The notes: generated from the sequence alone by a model not told the origin. DNA of 64,000 nt from an uncultured Campylobacter sp. (GCF_963518785.1 NZ_CAUQKJ010000005.1:62001-126000), one strand, 5' to 3'. Counted from the stretch's first letter, positions 8,095-16,875 are shown. Numbers and translations: made by a program.

Positions 8095-9141
8095 TTAACG
8101 ATGCTTAAAAACTAAAAATACTGCGAAGCCTAATAACGCTGTTATGGGCACGATAATGCCAAGTTCTGGGATGATGACGCCGTTGAGAGAAAACCTAATT
8201 AACACGAAAAGCACTCCCCAAGCGCATAGCGTAGCGATAAAAAATCCAAAGCTTAGCAGCGCGAGATTAAAAAATCGTCCCGTAACGGGCAGATAATAAT
8301 ACAGAACCAATACCGCCAAAGGTGCAAACAACGGGAAAAATATCATATTATAAAGACTTGCTTTTATAGTAGAGATATTCACGCCTTGATGCGAAAAGGT
8401 GCGGATCGAACGCAAAGCATCCCTGATCGAATATACATTACTCGTATCATAAACGCTCGCAATCGAGCTTGGATCAAAGCTCTTAAGCGCCTCGCTCTGC
8501 GCGCTAAACTCACTTCTTAATCCACTTCCTCCAAGCTTAAGCTGCGCTGGTAAAGTGGTAGTATTTACGTCGCGCAGATGCCAAATTTTGCCTGCGTATT
8601 CGCCAGAGCTTGCATGCGAGCGCGAAGCAACGGAGTTATCCCCTATATTAAAGATCGTTATATCATTTGCGTTTTTGCCGCTTAGAGCTTTGATGTAGAT
8701 ATATTTACCCTCAAATTTCAAAAACATATCTCCCCCCGTAGGCGATAAATCGGTTAAATTCTTTTGAAATTTTAGCGCGTATGCAAACGAGGTGGAATTT
8801 AAAGCTATAAAGCCCGCAGTAATCGCAAGTGCGATCAAAAATGGAGGGATTATCAGAGCGTTTTTGCTAACTCCAAGCGCATAAAAGCTCACCAGCTCGT
8901 TGCTACGGATCATATTAAAACCCATCAAAATAAGCGCAAAAATAAGACTTAGCGGCAGCGTGTAGCTAAGCGCGACCGCTGCGGTTAGAGCAATATACAA
9001 AAGAGCGGTATTCGCGCTTGAAGGAAAATCTTTGAGATTGGTAAGCACATCGATGCCTACGTAAAAGCACTCAAGGGCTATTAGAAGGATAAAAAAATAC
9101 TTCAGATAGGAAAGAGCCGCGTATTTTACGTATAACTTCAC
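8095..9141 (-). CDS. LptF/LptG family permease
   Basis: Integral inner-membrane protein of the LPS-transport ABC exporter (LptB2FG), which extracts lipopolysaccharide from the inner membrane. The 348 residues follow the family plan: three N-terminal transmembrane helices (about 12-32, 46-76, 98-118), a periplasmic beta-jellyroll region (about 120-255), and three C-terminal helices (about 265-345). The family is clear, but whether this is LptF or LptG cannot be decided by eye; the single-copy C. jejuni relative lies at the same place next to pth. The start is GTG 9141, overlapping the pth stop as GTGA, so translation is coupled. Confidence 0.88.
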   Translation of the reverse strand: MKLYVKYAALSYLKYFFILLIALECFYVGIDVLTNLKDFPSSANTALLYIALTAAVALSYTLPLSLIFALILMGFNMIRSNELVSFYALGVSKNALIIPPFLIALAITAGFIALNSTSFAYALKFQKNLTDLSPTGGDMFLKFEGKYIYIKALSGKNANDITIFNIGDNSVASRSHASSGEYAGKIWHLRDVNTTTLPAQLKLGGSGLRSEFSAQSEALKSFDPSSIASVYDTSNVYSIRDALRSIRTFSHQGVNISTIKASLYNMIFFPLFAPLAVLVLYYYLPVTGRFFNLALLSFGFFIATLCAWGVLFVLIRFSLNGVIIPELGIIVPITALLGFAVFLVFKHR

Positions 9142-9701
9142 GCCCTAGCCTTTTTAATCGTAAATTTTTGCGCGATCTGCTCTATATCCGAGCAAATGAG
9201 CTCCTCTACCGCGCGCGCGACGTAGGGTAAAATTTCGCTCAGCTTCTCGCGCTCGCTTTCGTTAAAATTTCCGAGCACGAAATTTGCCGCATCCTGGTCC
9301 TGCCGTTTTTTGCCCACGCCGATACGCACGCGCTCGTAATCTGCACCGATTAGCGCATCGATCGATTTGATGCCGTTGTGCCCGCCGCTACTGCCGCCTT
9401 TTTTAAATTTAACGGCGCCCAGATCCAAATCTATATCGTCGTGCACTATGATGATGCGCTCGGGTTTATAAAAATCATTCACCGCCTTTACGGAGTTGCC
9501 GCTTAAGTTCATAAAAGTTTGAGGCTTTAAAAGAAGCAGCGAGCCCTTTTTAAAAAGCTCGCCTTGGAATTTAGACGAGCCGAGCTCGCTAAAGCCGCCC
9601 GTCTTTAAAATTTCGTCGATTAGCATAAAACCGACGTTGTGTCTGGTGTCTGCGTATTTCTGAGCAGGATTCCCAAGTCCTGCGATCAGTATCATAGGCA
9701 C
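9138..9701 (-). CDS. pth: Peptidyl-tRNA hydrolase
   Basis: Releases tRNA from peptidyl-tRNA that drops off ribosomes; essential in most bacteria. There are 187 residues, the usual length. The N-terminal AGLGNP is at 7-12, catalytic histidine H21 lies in TRHNVGF, and the later HDDIDLDLG and GGSSGGHNGIKSI motifs are complete. The start may be M1 or M3 (MPMILIAGLG). The gene lies 2 bp after rplY and overlaps the permease start by 4 bp. The rplY-pth pair is conserved widely. Confidence 0.97.
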   Translation of the reverse strand: MPMILIAGLGNPAQKYADTRHNVGFMLIDEILKTGGFSELGSSKFQGELFKKGSLLLLKPQTFMNLSGNSVKAVNDFYKPERIIIVHDDIDLDLGAVKFKKGGSSGGHNGIKSIDALIGADYERVRIGVGKKRQDQDAANFVLGNFNESEREKLSEILPYVARAVEELICSDIEQIAQKFTIKKARA

Positions 9702-9703
9702 CC

Positions 9704-10240
9704 CTATTTAGCCGAAGTAACTCCGACTACCGCTACTGAGCCGTCTAGGATGATGCTGACGCCCTCTTTTACCGGAATGTCTCGGATCAAAAGCGAATCG
9801 CCTACGTCAAGATCGCTCACATCGAGCGTAAAATCGTTTGGTAGATCTTTGCCTGCGCATTTTACGGCGATACGGCGCTTGGATTGCACCAAAATACCTT
9901 TGTTTTTTAGCCCTTTAGCGACGCCAGTTACCTTAACCGGCACTAAATATTTACTTACGACGTCATCCTGAACTACGCGTAAATCTACGTGAGTTAGGGT
10001 ATTTGTGACGGGGTGCTTTTGGTATTCTTGCACGATGACGCGATATGTCTTACTGCCCACGCTAACCTCGAAGGGAAGATCTTCTTTTGCGCGCATAGCT
10101 TTGATAAAGTCGTTTACTTTAAACGCTGCGTTGATATTTTCAAATCCTTTCGCATAAATATTAGCGATTAGATAACCATCTCGTTTTAGGGACTTTGAGG
10201 CCCTTTTACCGATACTATCTCTAACGATACCTTCTAACAT
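9704..10240 (-). CDS. rplY: 50S ribosomal protein bL25 (Ctc form)
   Basis: 5S rRNA-binding protein of the large subunit. The 178 residues contain the N-terminal L25 domain (about 1-90, RDSIGKRASKSLKRDGYLIANIYAKG at the front) followed by the C-terminal TL5/Ctc beta domain (about 95-175), so it is the long form rather than the short E. coli form. An AGGAAACC-like site precedes the ATG. It is followed by pth after 2 bp. A 248 bp gap separates it from pilT upstream, so it probably starts a transcript. Confidence 0.95.
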   Translation of the reverse strand: MLEGIVRDSIGKRASKSLKRDGYLIANIYAKGFENINAAFKVNDFIKAMRAKEDLPFEVSVGSKTYRVIVQEYQKHPVTNTLTHVDLRVVQDDVVSKYLVPVKVTGVAKGLKNKGILVQSKRRIAVKCAGKDLPNDFTLDVSDLDVGDSLLIRDIPVKEGVSIILDGSVAVVGVTSAK

Positions 10241-10410
10241 TAGGTTTCCTTTGTGAAAAAATGAAGCGTGATAATAGCTAAATGTTGCTTTAAATCTATT
10301 TAAGCGCCGCGATGAAATTTAGAAGTAAAGCCGCACGGAATTTAGCCGATTAAATTTACGCTAAATCCTGCGAACTCAAGACATACTCGTATATGCACGA
10401 GCAAGCAAAT

Positions 10411-10444
10411 AGAATTCCGCCTGCGCGGCGGCAGGCAGAATTCT
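10411..10444 (-). terminator. Hairpin downstream of pilT
   Basis: A 14 bp inverted repeat (AGAATTCCGCCTGC, six-base loop, then its near complement) about 45 bp beyond the pilT stop. On the minus strand all 14 pairs form, one of them a G-U wobble; on the plus strand that pair is a C-A mismatch, which argues that the minus-strand RNA is the functional one. The following bases (ATTTGCTTG) make only a weak U-tract, so it may be a terminator or a 3' stability element. Each arm contains a GAATTC. Confidence 0.55.
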
Positions 10445-10488
10445 TTAAAATTTTAAATTGCAAAATTTAGAATTTTAAAATTTACGAC

Positions 10489-11709
10489 TTAGCGGATCTC
10501 TTTTAGCTGTACGACTTCGCCTGCGAGCATCTCCTCGGCGCTTTCTCCTGATTCTGCCGCCAAATCCCTTTTTTTGGCAAGGTCCACGTTTTTGATCTGT
10601 AGATCTAGGTCATTTCGCTTAGAGGCCTTATCCAGCGCCTCTTCGCGGGTAATGATGCCATCTCTGTAAAGATCGAGCAGGTGCTGATCGAAGGTCTGCA
10701 TGCCGTAGGTGTTGCGACCGTCGGCGATCGCGTCTGGAATTTCATCGTCGCGCGCATCAAGTATCATATCCTTAATACGGGTATTTTTGCGTAAAATTTC
10801 AACGACGGCTACGCGCTTGCCTTCGACAGTACGGGCAAGGCGCTGAGAGATGACCGCCTCTAGGACGGATGCTAGCGTCATTCGGATACGCTCCTGCTCA
10901 GCCTGCTCAAACATCGCGATGATTCGGTTTACCGTCTCTTTTGCGTCAATAGTGTGCACCGTCGAAAACACTAAGTGACCCGTCTCTGCGGCATGAAGCG
11001 CCGTCTCGATCGTCTCCAAATCGCGCATCTCGCCCACAAATATAACATCCGGATCCTCTCGCAGCGCTGCGCGAAGCGAATCTGCGAAGTTGTTGCAGTC
11101 CTCGCCTATAGCGCGCTGATTGATGATGCATTTATCGTCTTTAAATACGAACTCGACGGGATCCTCGATCGTAACGACATGGCTGGTTCTTTGCCTATTT
11201 ATGCGATTTATCATACTTGCGATCGTGGTCGTCTTTCCGCTTCCCGTAGGTCCCGTAAGTAGCACGACGCCGCGCATAGCCGTGTCGCAAATATCTTTGA
11301 TCGAAGGCGGCAGACCTAGATCATCGATCTCTGGAATTTTAACCGGAATTGTTCGGAAAACCGCGCTGATACCGTCGATCTGAAAGAAAATATTAACGCG
11401 GAAACGATAATCTTCGTTTAGCTTGTAGGTAAAATCCACGCTCTTCTTCTCGATAAGCTCAGGAAAGCGCGTGATGAGAAGCTCCTTAGCTAGCGTCATC
11501 GCGTCTTCTTTCAAAAATGGCGTTTTGCTAAATTTTACTAGCTCGCCGTGGATGCGCCCTCTGATAACCGCGCCCGATTTTATATGAAGGTCGCTACCAC
11601 CATTTTGGATTAGAAATTCCAAATATTTATTTAGCCTGTCTCGCTGCTTAAAATCCAGCGTAGAAGCGTCAACTTGATACTGCGAATAATCTATAGAACC
11701 CGCCATCAT
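10489..11709 (-). CDS. pilT: PilT-type secretion/retraction ATPase
   Basis: Hexameric cytoplasmic ATPase of the PilT/PilU/GspE superfamily that powers retraction of type IV pili or DNA-uptake pseudopili. There are 406 residues. The N-terminal PAS-like domain carries GGSDLHIKSG at 37-46; Walker A GPTGSGKT is at 153-160, the Asp box ATIEDPVEF near 180-187, Walker B DVIFVGEMRD at 221-230, and the His box GHLVFSTVHT at 244-253. The C-terminal RIKDMILDARDDEI corresponds to the PilT AIRNLIREGK motif but is divergent, so PilU or a competence-specific retraction ATPase is possible. No pilin or assembly genes are nearby. The tal stop overlaps its start by 4 bp. Confidence 0.85.
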   Translation of the reverse strand: MMAGSIDYSQYQVDASTLDFKQRDRLNKYLEFLIQNGGSDLHIKSGAVIRGRIHGELVKFSKTPFLKEDAMTLAKELLITRFPELIEKKSVDFTYKLNEDYRFRVNIFFQIDGISAVFRTIPVKIPEIDDLGLPPSIKDICDTAMRGVVLLTGPTGSGKTTTIASMINRINRQRTSHVVTIEDPVEFVFKDDKCIINQRAIGEDCNNFADSLRAALREDPDVIFVGEMRDLETIETALHAAETGHLVFSTVHTIDAKETVNRIIAMFEQAEQERIRMTLASVLEAVISQRLARTVEGKRVAVVEILRKNTRIKDMILDARDDEIPDAIADGRNTYGMQTFDQHLLDLYRDGIITREEALDKASKRNDLDLQIKNVDLAKKRDLAAESGESAEEMLAGEVVQLKEIR

Positions 11710-12713
11710 TTCTCCTTTTTAAGTGTTTTTATTATCTCTTTAAATGCTTCTTCAAAAGCTACCAGACCATCATCCAGCAACTTTTTATATGCCTTTTTCA
11801 TATCGATCTTCGCATCCGCTACGCGAGCGAAAAATTCCTCTATCTGCGCGTCGCTAGGCGGCATTTTGGGCTTTTGATCGCCGCTTATAAAAGCCTCTAT
11901 GGTCTCAAGCGGCGCGGTGTTTACGCAGCCCGGATACATTAGCTCGCTTACGTAGTAATCCTTCGGCAGATCATCTCCTTTTACGCCCGTGCTCGCAAAC
12001 AGCGGCTTTACGTAGTTTAAATTTTCTTTAGCGATGATATTGTAGCATTTTGAAGCGTTCATCGTGCCGATTTTGCCGGTAGGAAGGCCCGCCGCGACCA
12101 TTTTTTCATCCAGCAACCTATCGAAGCGGCTAACGAAGATGCTAATTACGGTTTTTGGTAAATTTGCCTTCGGAAAGTAGCGGCGAAAGCCCGCAATACC
12201 CTCTTTTATCGCCTCGATACATTTTGCGGTCTGCTCCGGCGAAAAAACCAAGGTCGCGTTTACGCTGATCCCCTTTTTTAGCAGATCACGCATCGCTTCG
12301 TAGCCCGCCTTGGTCGCGGGGATTTTTATCATAACGTTTGGCATGCCGATCGTGCCGTATAGGTGTTTGCCTTCGCGATACATCGCCTCGGCGTCGTCTG
12401 CAAAGCACGGATCGACCTCGATACTCACAAAGCCGTCATCGCCGTTAATGAAATTTTTAAGCAGGCTCTCCGCCGCGCTTCTGATGTCTGCGGTAGCTAA
12501 AATTTCATACAGTTTTTTAGGCTCTTTTTTTCTAAATTCCTCTTTAGCTGCATCGTATGCGGAGGAGCTTAGGATCGCGTTTTTAAAGATCGCGGGATTG
12601 GAGGTAGCGCCGTTAATTATGCCTTTTTTGATCAGCTCGTCGAAATCTTTATCGATAAAATCGCGCTCCAAAAAGTCGCACCAAAGGCTGAAATTTAGGG
12701 CTTTATCATACAT
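11706..12713 (-). CDS. tal: Transaldolase
   Basis: Non-oxidative pentose-phosphate enzyme that moves a dihydroxyacetone unit between sugar phosphates. There are 335 residues, fitting the long transaldolase type found in Campylobacterota. The family motif GATSNPAIF is at 35-43 and the Schiff-base lysine K130 lies in NVMIKIPAT. The C-terminal SGDQKPKMPPS region is the usual tail. It overlaps the serB end by 8 bp and the pilT start by 4 bp, so serB-tal-pilT looks like one transcript. serB and tal are also adjacent in C. jejuni as I recall. Confidence 0.95.
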   Translation of the reverse strand: MYDKALNFSLWCDFLERDFIDKDFDELIKKGIINGATSNPAIFKNAILSSSAYDAAKEEFRKKEPKKLYEILATADIRSAAESLLKNFINGDDGFVSIEVDPCFADDAEAMYREGKHLYGTIGMPNVMIKIPATKAGYEAMRDLLKKGISVNATLVFSPEQTAKCIEAIKEGIAGFRRYFPKANLPKTVISIFVSRFDRLLDEKMVAAGLPTGKIGTMNASKCYNIIAKENLNYVKPLFASTGVKGDDLPKDYYVSELMYPGCVNTAPLETIEAFISGDQKPKMPPSDAQIEEFFARVADAKIDMKKAYKKLLDDGLVAFEEAFKEIIKTLKKEK

Positions 12714-13329
12714 ATTTCATAATCTCCTTCAAATCCTTTTTTTCAATGCAGACGCTCGCATGCTCTTTTAAAATTTCATTCGCACAAAAGGCGATTTTAA
12801 GTCCCGCCTCGCGAAACATCGAAACGTCGTTCGCGCCGTCTCCCACGCACATTACTTCGCTCGTCTTTAGACCCATTAGCGATTTAAGCTGCGCAAGCAG
12901 CGCGCCTTTTGAGTAGCCAAACATCATCTCGCCGCCAAAAAGCCCGGTTAAAATTCCGTTTTTTTCATGCAGATAGTTCGCAAAGCTCGCGTCAAAGCCT
13001 AGTTTTTTCTGCGCGGCGTCTGTGGCAAGATGAAATCCGCCGCTAAAGACGATCACCTTTATGCCTTTGTCTTTTAGATACGCGATGATCTCGCTAGCGC
13101 CGCAAACGAAAGGCAGGCTTTCCGCGATAGTTTTGGCATCGCTAAACTTCATCCCCTTTATTAGCGCTACGCGCTCGCTAAGGCTCTCGAAAAAATCAAG
13201 CTCTCCCGCCATCGCACGCTTCGTGATTTCGCTAACTTGTCGCTGCGTGCCCATTTTAGCGGCGAAAAAACCTATCGTCTCGCCGTCCATCAGCGTAGAA
13301 TCAAAGTCGAAAACACAAAGCTTTATCAT
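12706..13329 (-). CDS. serB: Phosphoserine phosphatase
   Basis: HAD-superfamily phosphatase, last step of serine synthesis. There are 207 residues. Motif I is DFDSTL with nucleophile D8 and acid/base D10; motif II is SGGFH near 95-99; motif III/IV is GDGANDVSMF near 162-171. It has no N-terminal ACT extension, unlike the E. coli enzyme, as is typical of Campylobacter. The gene heads the serB-tal-pilT run. The 31 bp gap to the upstream phosphoesterase gene is too short to tell whether it has its own promoter. Confidence 0.93.
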   Translation of the reverse strand: MIKLCVFDFDSTLMDGETIGFFAAKMGTQRQVSEITKRAMAGELDFFESLSERVALIKGMKFSDAKTIAESLPFVCGASEIIAYLKDKGIKVIVFSGGFHLATDAAQKKLGFDASFANYLHEKNGILTGLFGGEMMFGYSKGALLAQLKSLMGLKTSEVMCVGDGANDVSMFREAGLKIAFCANEILKEHASVCIEKKDLKEIMKYV

Positions 13330-13360
13330 AAATATCCTCGCAAAAATTTAGGAATTATAG

Positions 13361-14095
13361 CTAATTTAAGTTTAAGTTTTTTGGAATTAGCGTAAATTTT
13401 TCGCTTTTTGCGACCTCGTAAATTTTGCTCCCGGCGCCGAACGAGCACAAATTTATATATTTTTTCTCGCCAAAATATAAAATTTCATCTTGATGATAGT
13501 GCCCTTCGATGATTAAATTTGCCGCGTAAAAATCGATCTTCGGCGCGATTATATCCTTAAAATTTGGCATTTTTTTGTATAGATTTTTCCCCTCCTGCGA
13601 TTTTAAGATCATCTTTGAAATTTTAAATTTTAAAGCGCGATCGAGCAGATCCATAAATTTCAAAAAAGCTCTGTTTCGCAGCGAAAGCAGCGCAAACTGC
13701 GTCAGGCGCGGCAAAAACAGATCGCCGTGCGCGATCTGTACCGCTTCGCCTCCCTTGCAGATAAATTTCACGGGCTGCGCGGCGTTTGGATAAACTTTTG
13801 CGCGGGGGAAAATTTCGCGCAGATTAAAATCGTGGTTGCCCTCGAAGTAAAAAATTTCGCATTTTCGCGACAACTCGTTTATTAGCGCGATCTCCTCTTC
13901 GTAGAAGCGCTGCACGTAGGTCGTGTTTGCTAAAAAATCAAACATATCACCCATCATAAAAATTTGAGGCGGCAGGCTTTGCGTGGAACACAGCGCGCGC
14001 AGAAATTTCAAAAATTGCGGTCTGCTCGCGCCCGCATGCGCATCGCCGATAAATATCGCGCCCTGGTTTATCGTCTGAATTTGATCATTTTGCAT
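13361..14095 (-). CDS. LpxH-like metallophosphoesterase
   Basis: Calcineurin-type phosphoesterase of 244 residues. The dimetal ligands are all present: GDAH at 17-20, GD at 49-50, GNHD at 86-89, HGD at 123-125 and GHYHQD near 195-200. The layout resembles UDP-2,3-diacylglucosamine hydrolase (LpxH), which makes lipid X in lipid A synthesis, and lpxB lies 1.7 kb away on the same strand, which supports that role. The residue pattern is also shared by other phosphoesterases, so the substrate is inferred. In C. jejuni the position next to serB is occupied by che genes, by my recollection. Confidence 0.75.
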   Translation of the reverse strand: MQNDQIQTINQGAIFIGDAHAGASRPQFLKFLRALCSTQSLPPQIFMMGDMFDFLANTTYVQRFYEEEIALINELSRKCEIFYFEGNHDFNLREIFPRAKVYPNAAQPVKFICKGGEAVQIAHGDLFLPRLTQFALLSLRNRAFLKFMDLLDRALKFKISKMILKSQEGKNLYKKMPNFKDIIAPKIDFYAANLIIEGHYHQDEILYFGEKKYINLCSFGAGSKIYEVAKSEKFTLIPKNLNLN

Positions 14096-14137
14096 TTAGG
14101 CTCCGGCGCGTGACGGCTTTTGCAAAAAGCTCATCGC

Positions 14138-15157
14138 TTAAATTCCGTGCGCGATGCGCGGCAGCGCCGTATCTTCGGCGAATCCGCACATTAAATTTGC
14201 GTTTGCGATCGCCTGTGACGAAGCTCTGCGCAAAAGATTATCGATCGCCGAGTTGATCCAAATTTTATCGCCCGCAGTTTTTACAAAAATATCGCAAAAG
14301 TGCGTCCCTGCGACGTTTTTTATACTCACGGGTTCGCTTCGGACGCGCACGAAAGGCTCGTTTTCGTAAAACTCCCGCAGCACCGCCTCTGTGTCCACGC
14401 TCTTTTGCAGCACGCCAAACGCGCTAACTAGCATTCCGCGCGTAATCGGCAGCAAATTCGGCACGAAAAGCGTGCTAAACGCGCCACCTCTTAAAATTTG
14501 CAGCTGCTCTTTGATCTCGTCTGCGTGGCGATGCGAGATCGGCGAGTAGGCATTTGCGTTTTCGTTCACGCTTACGAAATGGCTGCTTGCTTTAAGGGCC
14601 TTGCCTGCGCCGCTTACTCCGCTTTTTGCGTCGATGAATACGCCGATATTAGGATCGAGTAGCCGCACCAACGGCGCGAGCGCCAAAATAGAGCAGGTAG
14701 GGTAGCAGCCTGGATTTGCCGTAAGCCGCGCCGCGCGGATCTTTTCGCGATTTAGCTCGGGTAGTCCGTAAACGGCGTGGGCTAAATTTTGCGGATCTAA
14801 ATGCGCGGTGTAATTTTTCTCGTAAAGCTCGCGGCTTAGGCGGTAATCAGCCGATAGATCAACTACCTTGATGCTTTTAAATTTTAAAATTTCGCGGGCA
14901 AATTCCATCGCTTTTTCATGCGGCAGCGCCAAGAAAATAAGATCGCATCTTTGCGCCGCAACGCGAGCGTCCGCAGCTTCTACGCGCATCTCAAACACGC
15001 CGCGAAGCTGTGGGAAAATTTCGCTTATCTCGCCCTGCGCTGAAGCGCCCAAATATGAAATTTCAAAGCCCGGGTGAGAAAGTAGAGCCTTAATCAGCTC
15101 AAGCCCAGTATAGCCGCTAACGCCGATGATGCCTACTTTTTTCACGCTAATTCTCAA
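14138..15157 (-). CDS. argC: N-acetyl-gamma-glutamyl-phosphate reductase
   Basis: NADPH-dependent reductase making N-acetylglutamate semialdehyde in arginine synthesis. There are 339 residues. The Rossmann motif GVSGYTGLEL is at 12-21, the catalytic cysteine C151 lies in NPGCYPT, and the SGVSGAGK motif and the His/Glu pair region near HRHADE are present. The start at 15157 overlaps the greA end by 11 bp; an internal V/M at residue 5-6 (KKVGIIG) would also serve. No other arg gene is nearby, so the gene is isolated from its pathway. Confidence 0.95.
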   Translation of the reverse strand: MRISVKKVGIIGVSGYTGLELIKALLSHPGFEISYLGASAQGEISEIFPQLRGVFEMRVEAADARVAAQRCDLIFLALPHEKAMEFAREILKFKSIKVVDLSADYRLSRELYEKNYTAHLDPQNLAHAVYGLPELNREKIRAARLTANPGCYPTCSILALAPLVRLLDPNIGVFIDAKSGVSGAGKALKASSHFVSVNENANAYSPISHRHADEIKEQLQILRGGAFSTLFVPNLLPITRGMLVSAFGVLQKSVDTEAVLREFYENEPFVRVRSEPVSIKNVAGTHFCDIFVKTAGDKIWINSAIDNLLRRASSQAIANANLMCGFAEDTALPRIAHGI

Positions 15158-15638
15158 ATTTTATCGGCTTGTATTCGACGCTTAAAATTTCCACATCGCG
15201 CGTGCCTGATGGCAGCTGAAGCACCACCTCATCGCCCTCTGCTTTGCCCAAAAGCTGGCGCGCGAGCGGCGTATTGATGTTGATGAGTTTGCGCGAGATA
15301 TCCGCCTCGCTAAGTCCTACGATGACGTAGGTCTCCTCCCGCTCAGTCTCTACGTCCATAAAGGTAACGGTGGAGCCGAATTTTACGCGGTCGTGCTCGT
15401 AGGTCGAGGGGTCGATGATCTTTGAGCGAGAAATGATGTCGCTAAGCTCGGCGATGCGCGAGAGCAGAAACGCTTGCTCTTCGCGCGCTGCGTGGTACTC
15501 GGCGTTTTCTTTCAGATCGCCGTGTCCGCGCGCGATGTCGATCTGCTGGACTATGTGAGGCAGCTTTACGCTCTGAAGCTCTTTGAGCTCGGAGGTGATC
15601 TTTTCGTATCCGTAAAGCGTCATTGGTTCTGTCGTCAT
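15147..15638 (-). CDS. greA: Transcription elongation factor GreA
   Basis: Binds RNA polymerase and stimulates cleavage of backtracked RNA. There are 163 residues, the usual length. The N-terminal coiled-coil hairpin (about 8-78, ELKELQSVKLPHIVQ..DLKENAEYHAAREEQAFL) carries the acidic tip DLKENAEYHAA, and the C-terminal FKBP-like domain contains VTFMDVETEREETYVIVG. An AAGGAAG ribosome site precedes the ATG at 15638. greA next to lpxB is also the C. jejuni order as I recall. Confidence 0.97.
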   Translation of the reverse strand: MTTEPMTLYGYEKITSELKELQSVKLPHIVQQIDIARGHGDLKENAEYHAAREEQAFLLSRIAELSDIISRSKIIDPSTYEHDRVKFGSTVTFMDVETEREETYVIVGLSEADISRKLININTPLARQLLGKAEGDEVVLQLPSGTRDVEILSVEYKPIKFEN

Positions 15639-15687
15639 AATCTTCCTTTCTTTTTTATCAAATTATATAAGCTTTAGCCTTAAAATT

Positions 15688-16875
15688 TTAGCTCGCGGGC
15701 TGCGTTAAAATTTTTGCCACGTTTTCGCTGGAGCCGAATTTCAGATAATCTCGCAGCTTCTCGCTCGCAAGTTTAAATTTAGCGGCGTCGCAGCGCTCGT
15801 ATGCGGCGAGTAGGTTTTGCGCGCTTACTTCGCCTTGCAAAAGCTCCTCGTGCAGAGGCTCCTCGCCCAAAAAATCAAAAATAATATTCGCAAGCCCCAC
15901 ATGCTTTAGCTTTACGAGCTTTCGCGCGAGCCAAACGTCAAACGCGCGAGCCTTGTAGCACAGCACGAACGGAGTGCCGATGAGCGCCGCCTCAAGCGTC
16001 GCCGTACCCGAGCAGATGAAGGCAAAATCGCAATCCTTAAGCGTGGCGGGAGTATCGTTTGCGATGCTAAAGCCGTCCAGAGGCCCGTAAATTTCATCTC
16101 TTTGATCCATCAGATGCGGCGGGATTATTAAGGTTCGCTCGCTATTTTCAAATTTAGGCGCAAGGGCTCTAAAAATCGGCATCAGTCTTGAAATTTCAGC
16201 CCTGCGAGAACCCGGCATAAAAGCGATCTTGCCCTGTTTTTCGTAACTTGATTTTTGGAATTTTATCTCGTCAAGCAGCGGATGCCCCACGAAAGAGTAT
16301 TTTGCGGTTTTAGCGCTTTGGCTGCTTTGGCGCGCGGCATCCTCTTTCGGCGCAGCGTCTTTATCTTTTGTTTCTTGTAGCGCAGAGTCTTTGCTCTTCG
16401 CTTCTTGCGACACGGCGCCTTTATCTCCCTCGCAATCCGCGCCGAAAAATTTCGCCTCAAAAGGCCAGATTGAGAGCAGATTGTCGCAAAACGCCTTCAG
16501 CTTCTCCGCTCTGTGCGGCTTCCACGCCCAAACCTGCGGCAGGATATAATATGAAATTTCCGCGCGCGCGCCGCTTTCTTTGATCGCGCGAGCTAGCGGC
16601 AGATTAAACGCGGGCGAGTCAATCAAAAGCACGCGATCGCACTCCGCCGCAAGCCGCGTCATCTGCGCTACCGCGCGCTTGGCTTTTAAAATTAGCGGCA
16701 GAATTTCTATAAAGCCCATCGCCGAAAACTCGCTGCTTTTGTATATCGGCGAGCCCAACTTTTCATCGAAAATTCCGCAAATCTCGCAAGCAGGATCAAG
16801 CTTTTTAAGATGCGCTAGAACCTCTTTGAAATGCAGGTTCGCCGAGGGTTCTAGGCAAGAGATTAAATATTTCAA
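15688..16875 (-). CDS. lpxB: Lipid-A-disaccharide synthase with repeat insertion
   Basis: Glycosyltransferase (GT19) that joins UDP-diacylglucosamine and lipid X into the lipid A disaccharide at the inner membrane face. There are 395 residues. LIDSPAFN is at 84-91, ILPQVWAWK at 111-119, and PGSRRAEI at 221-228, followed by the CSGTATLEAALIGTP signature. Residues about 147-190, between FEAKFFGADC and YSFVGHPLLDE, are extra compared with the family as I know it: a Lys/Asp/Ala/Gln-rich stretch built from 10-residue repeats. The start is TTG 16875 (TTGAAATATTT), in agreement with the conserved N-terminus. The divergent lipoprotein gene lies 68 bp away. Confidence 0.94.
   Translation of the reverse strand: MKYLISCLEPSANLHFKEVLAHLKKLDPACEICGIFDEKLGSPIYKSSEFSAMGFIEILPLILKAKRAVAQMTRLAAECDRVLLIDSPAFNLPLARAIKESGARAEISYYILPQVWAWKPHRAEKLKAFCDNLLSIWPFEAKFFGADCEGDKGAVSQEAKSKDSALQETKDKDAAPKEDAARQSSQSAKTAKYSFVGHPLLDEIKFQKSSYEKQGKIAFMPGSRRAEISRLMPIFRALAPKFENSERTLIIPPHLMDQRDEIYGPLDGFSIANDTPATLKDCDFAFICSGTATLEAALIGTPFVLCYKARAFDVWLARKLVKLKHVGLANIIFDFLGEEPLHEELLQGEVSAQNLLAAYERCDAAKFKLASEKLRDYLKFGSSENVAKILTQPAS
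16306..16437 (-). repeat. 30-bp tandem repeat inside lpxB
   Basis: Three to four degenerate copies of a 30 bp unit that adds 10 residues per copy: CEGDKGAVSQ, EAKSKDSALQ, ETKDKDAAPK, then a weak EDAARQSSQS. It interrupts LpxB between the N- and C-terminal halves, where a charged surface linker would be tolerated. The unit length is a multiple of three, so copy-number change would keep the frame. Unlike the insertions in lysA and thiL, I see no RAATTY hexamer in it. Confidence 0.7.
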
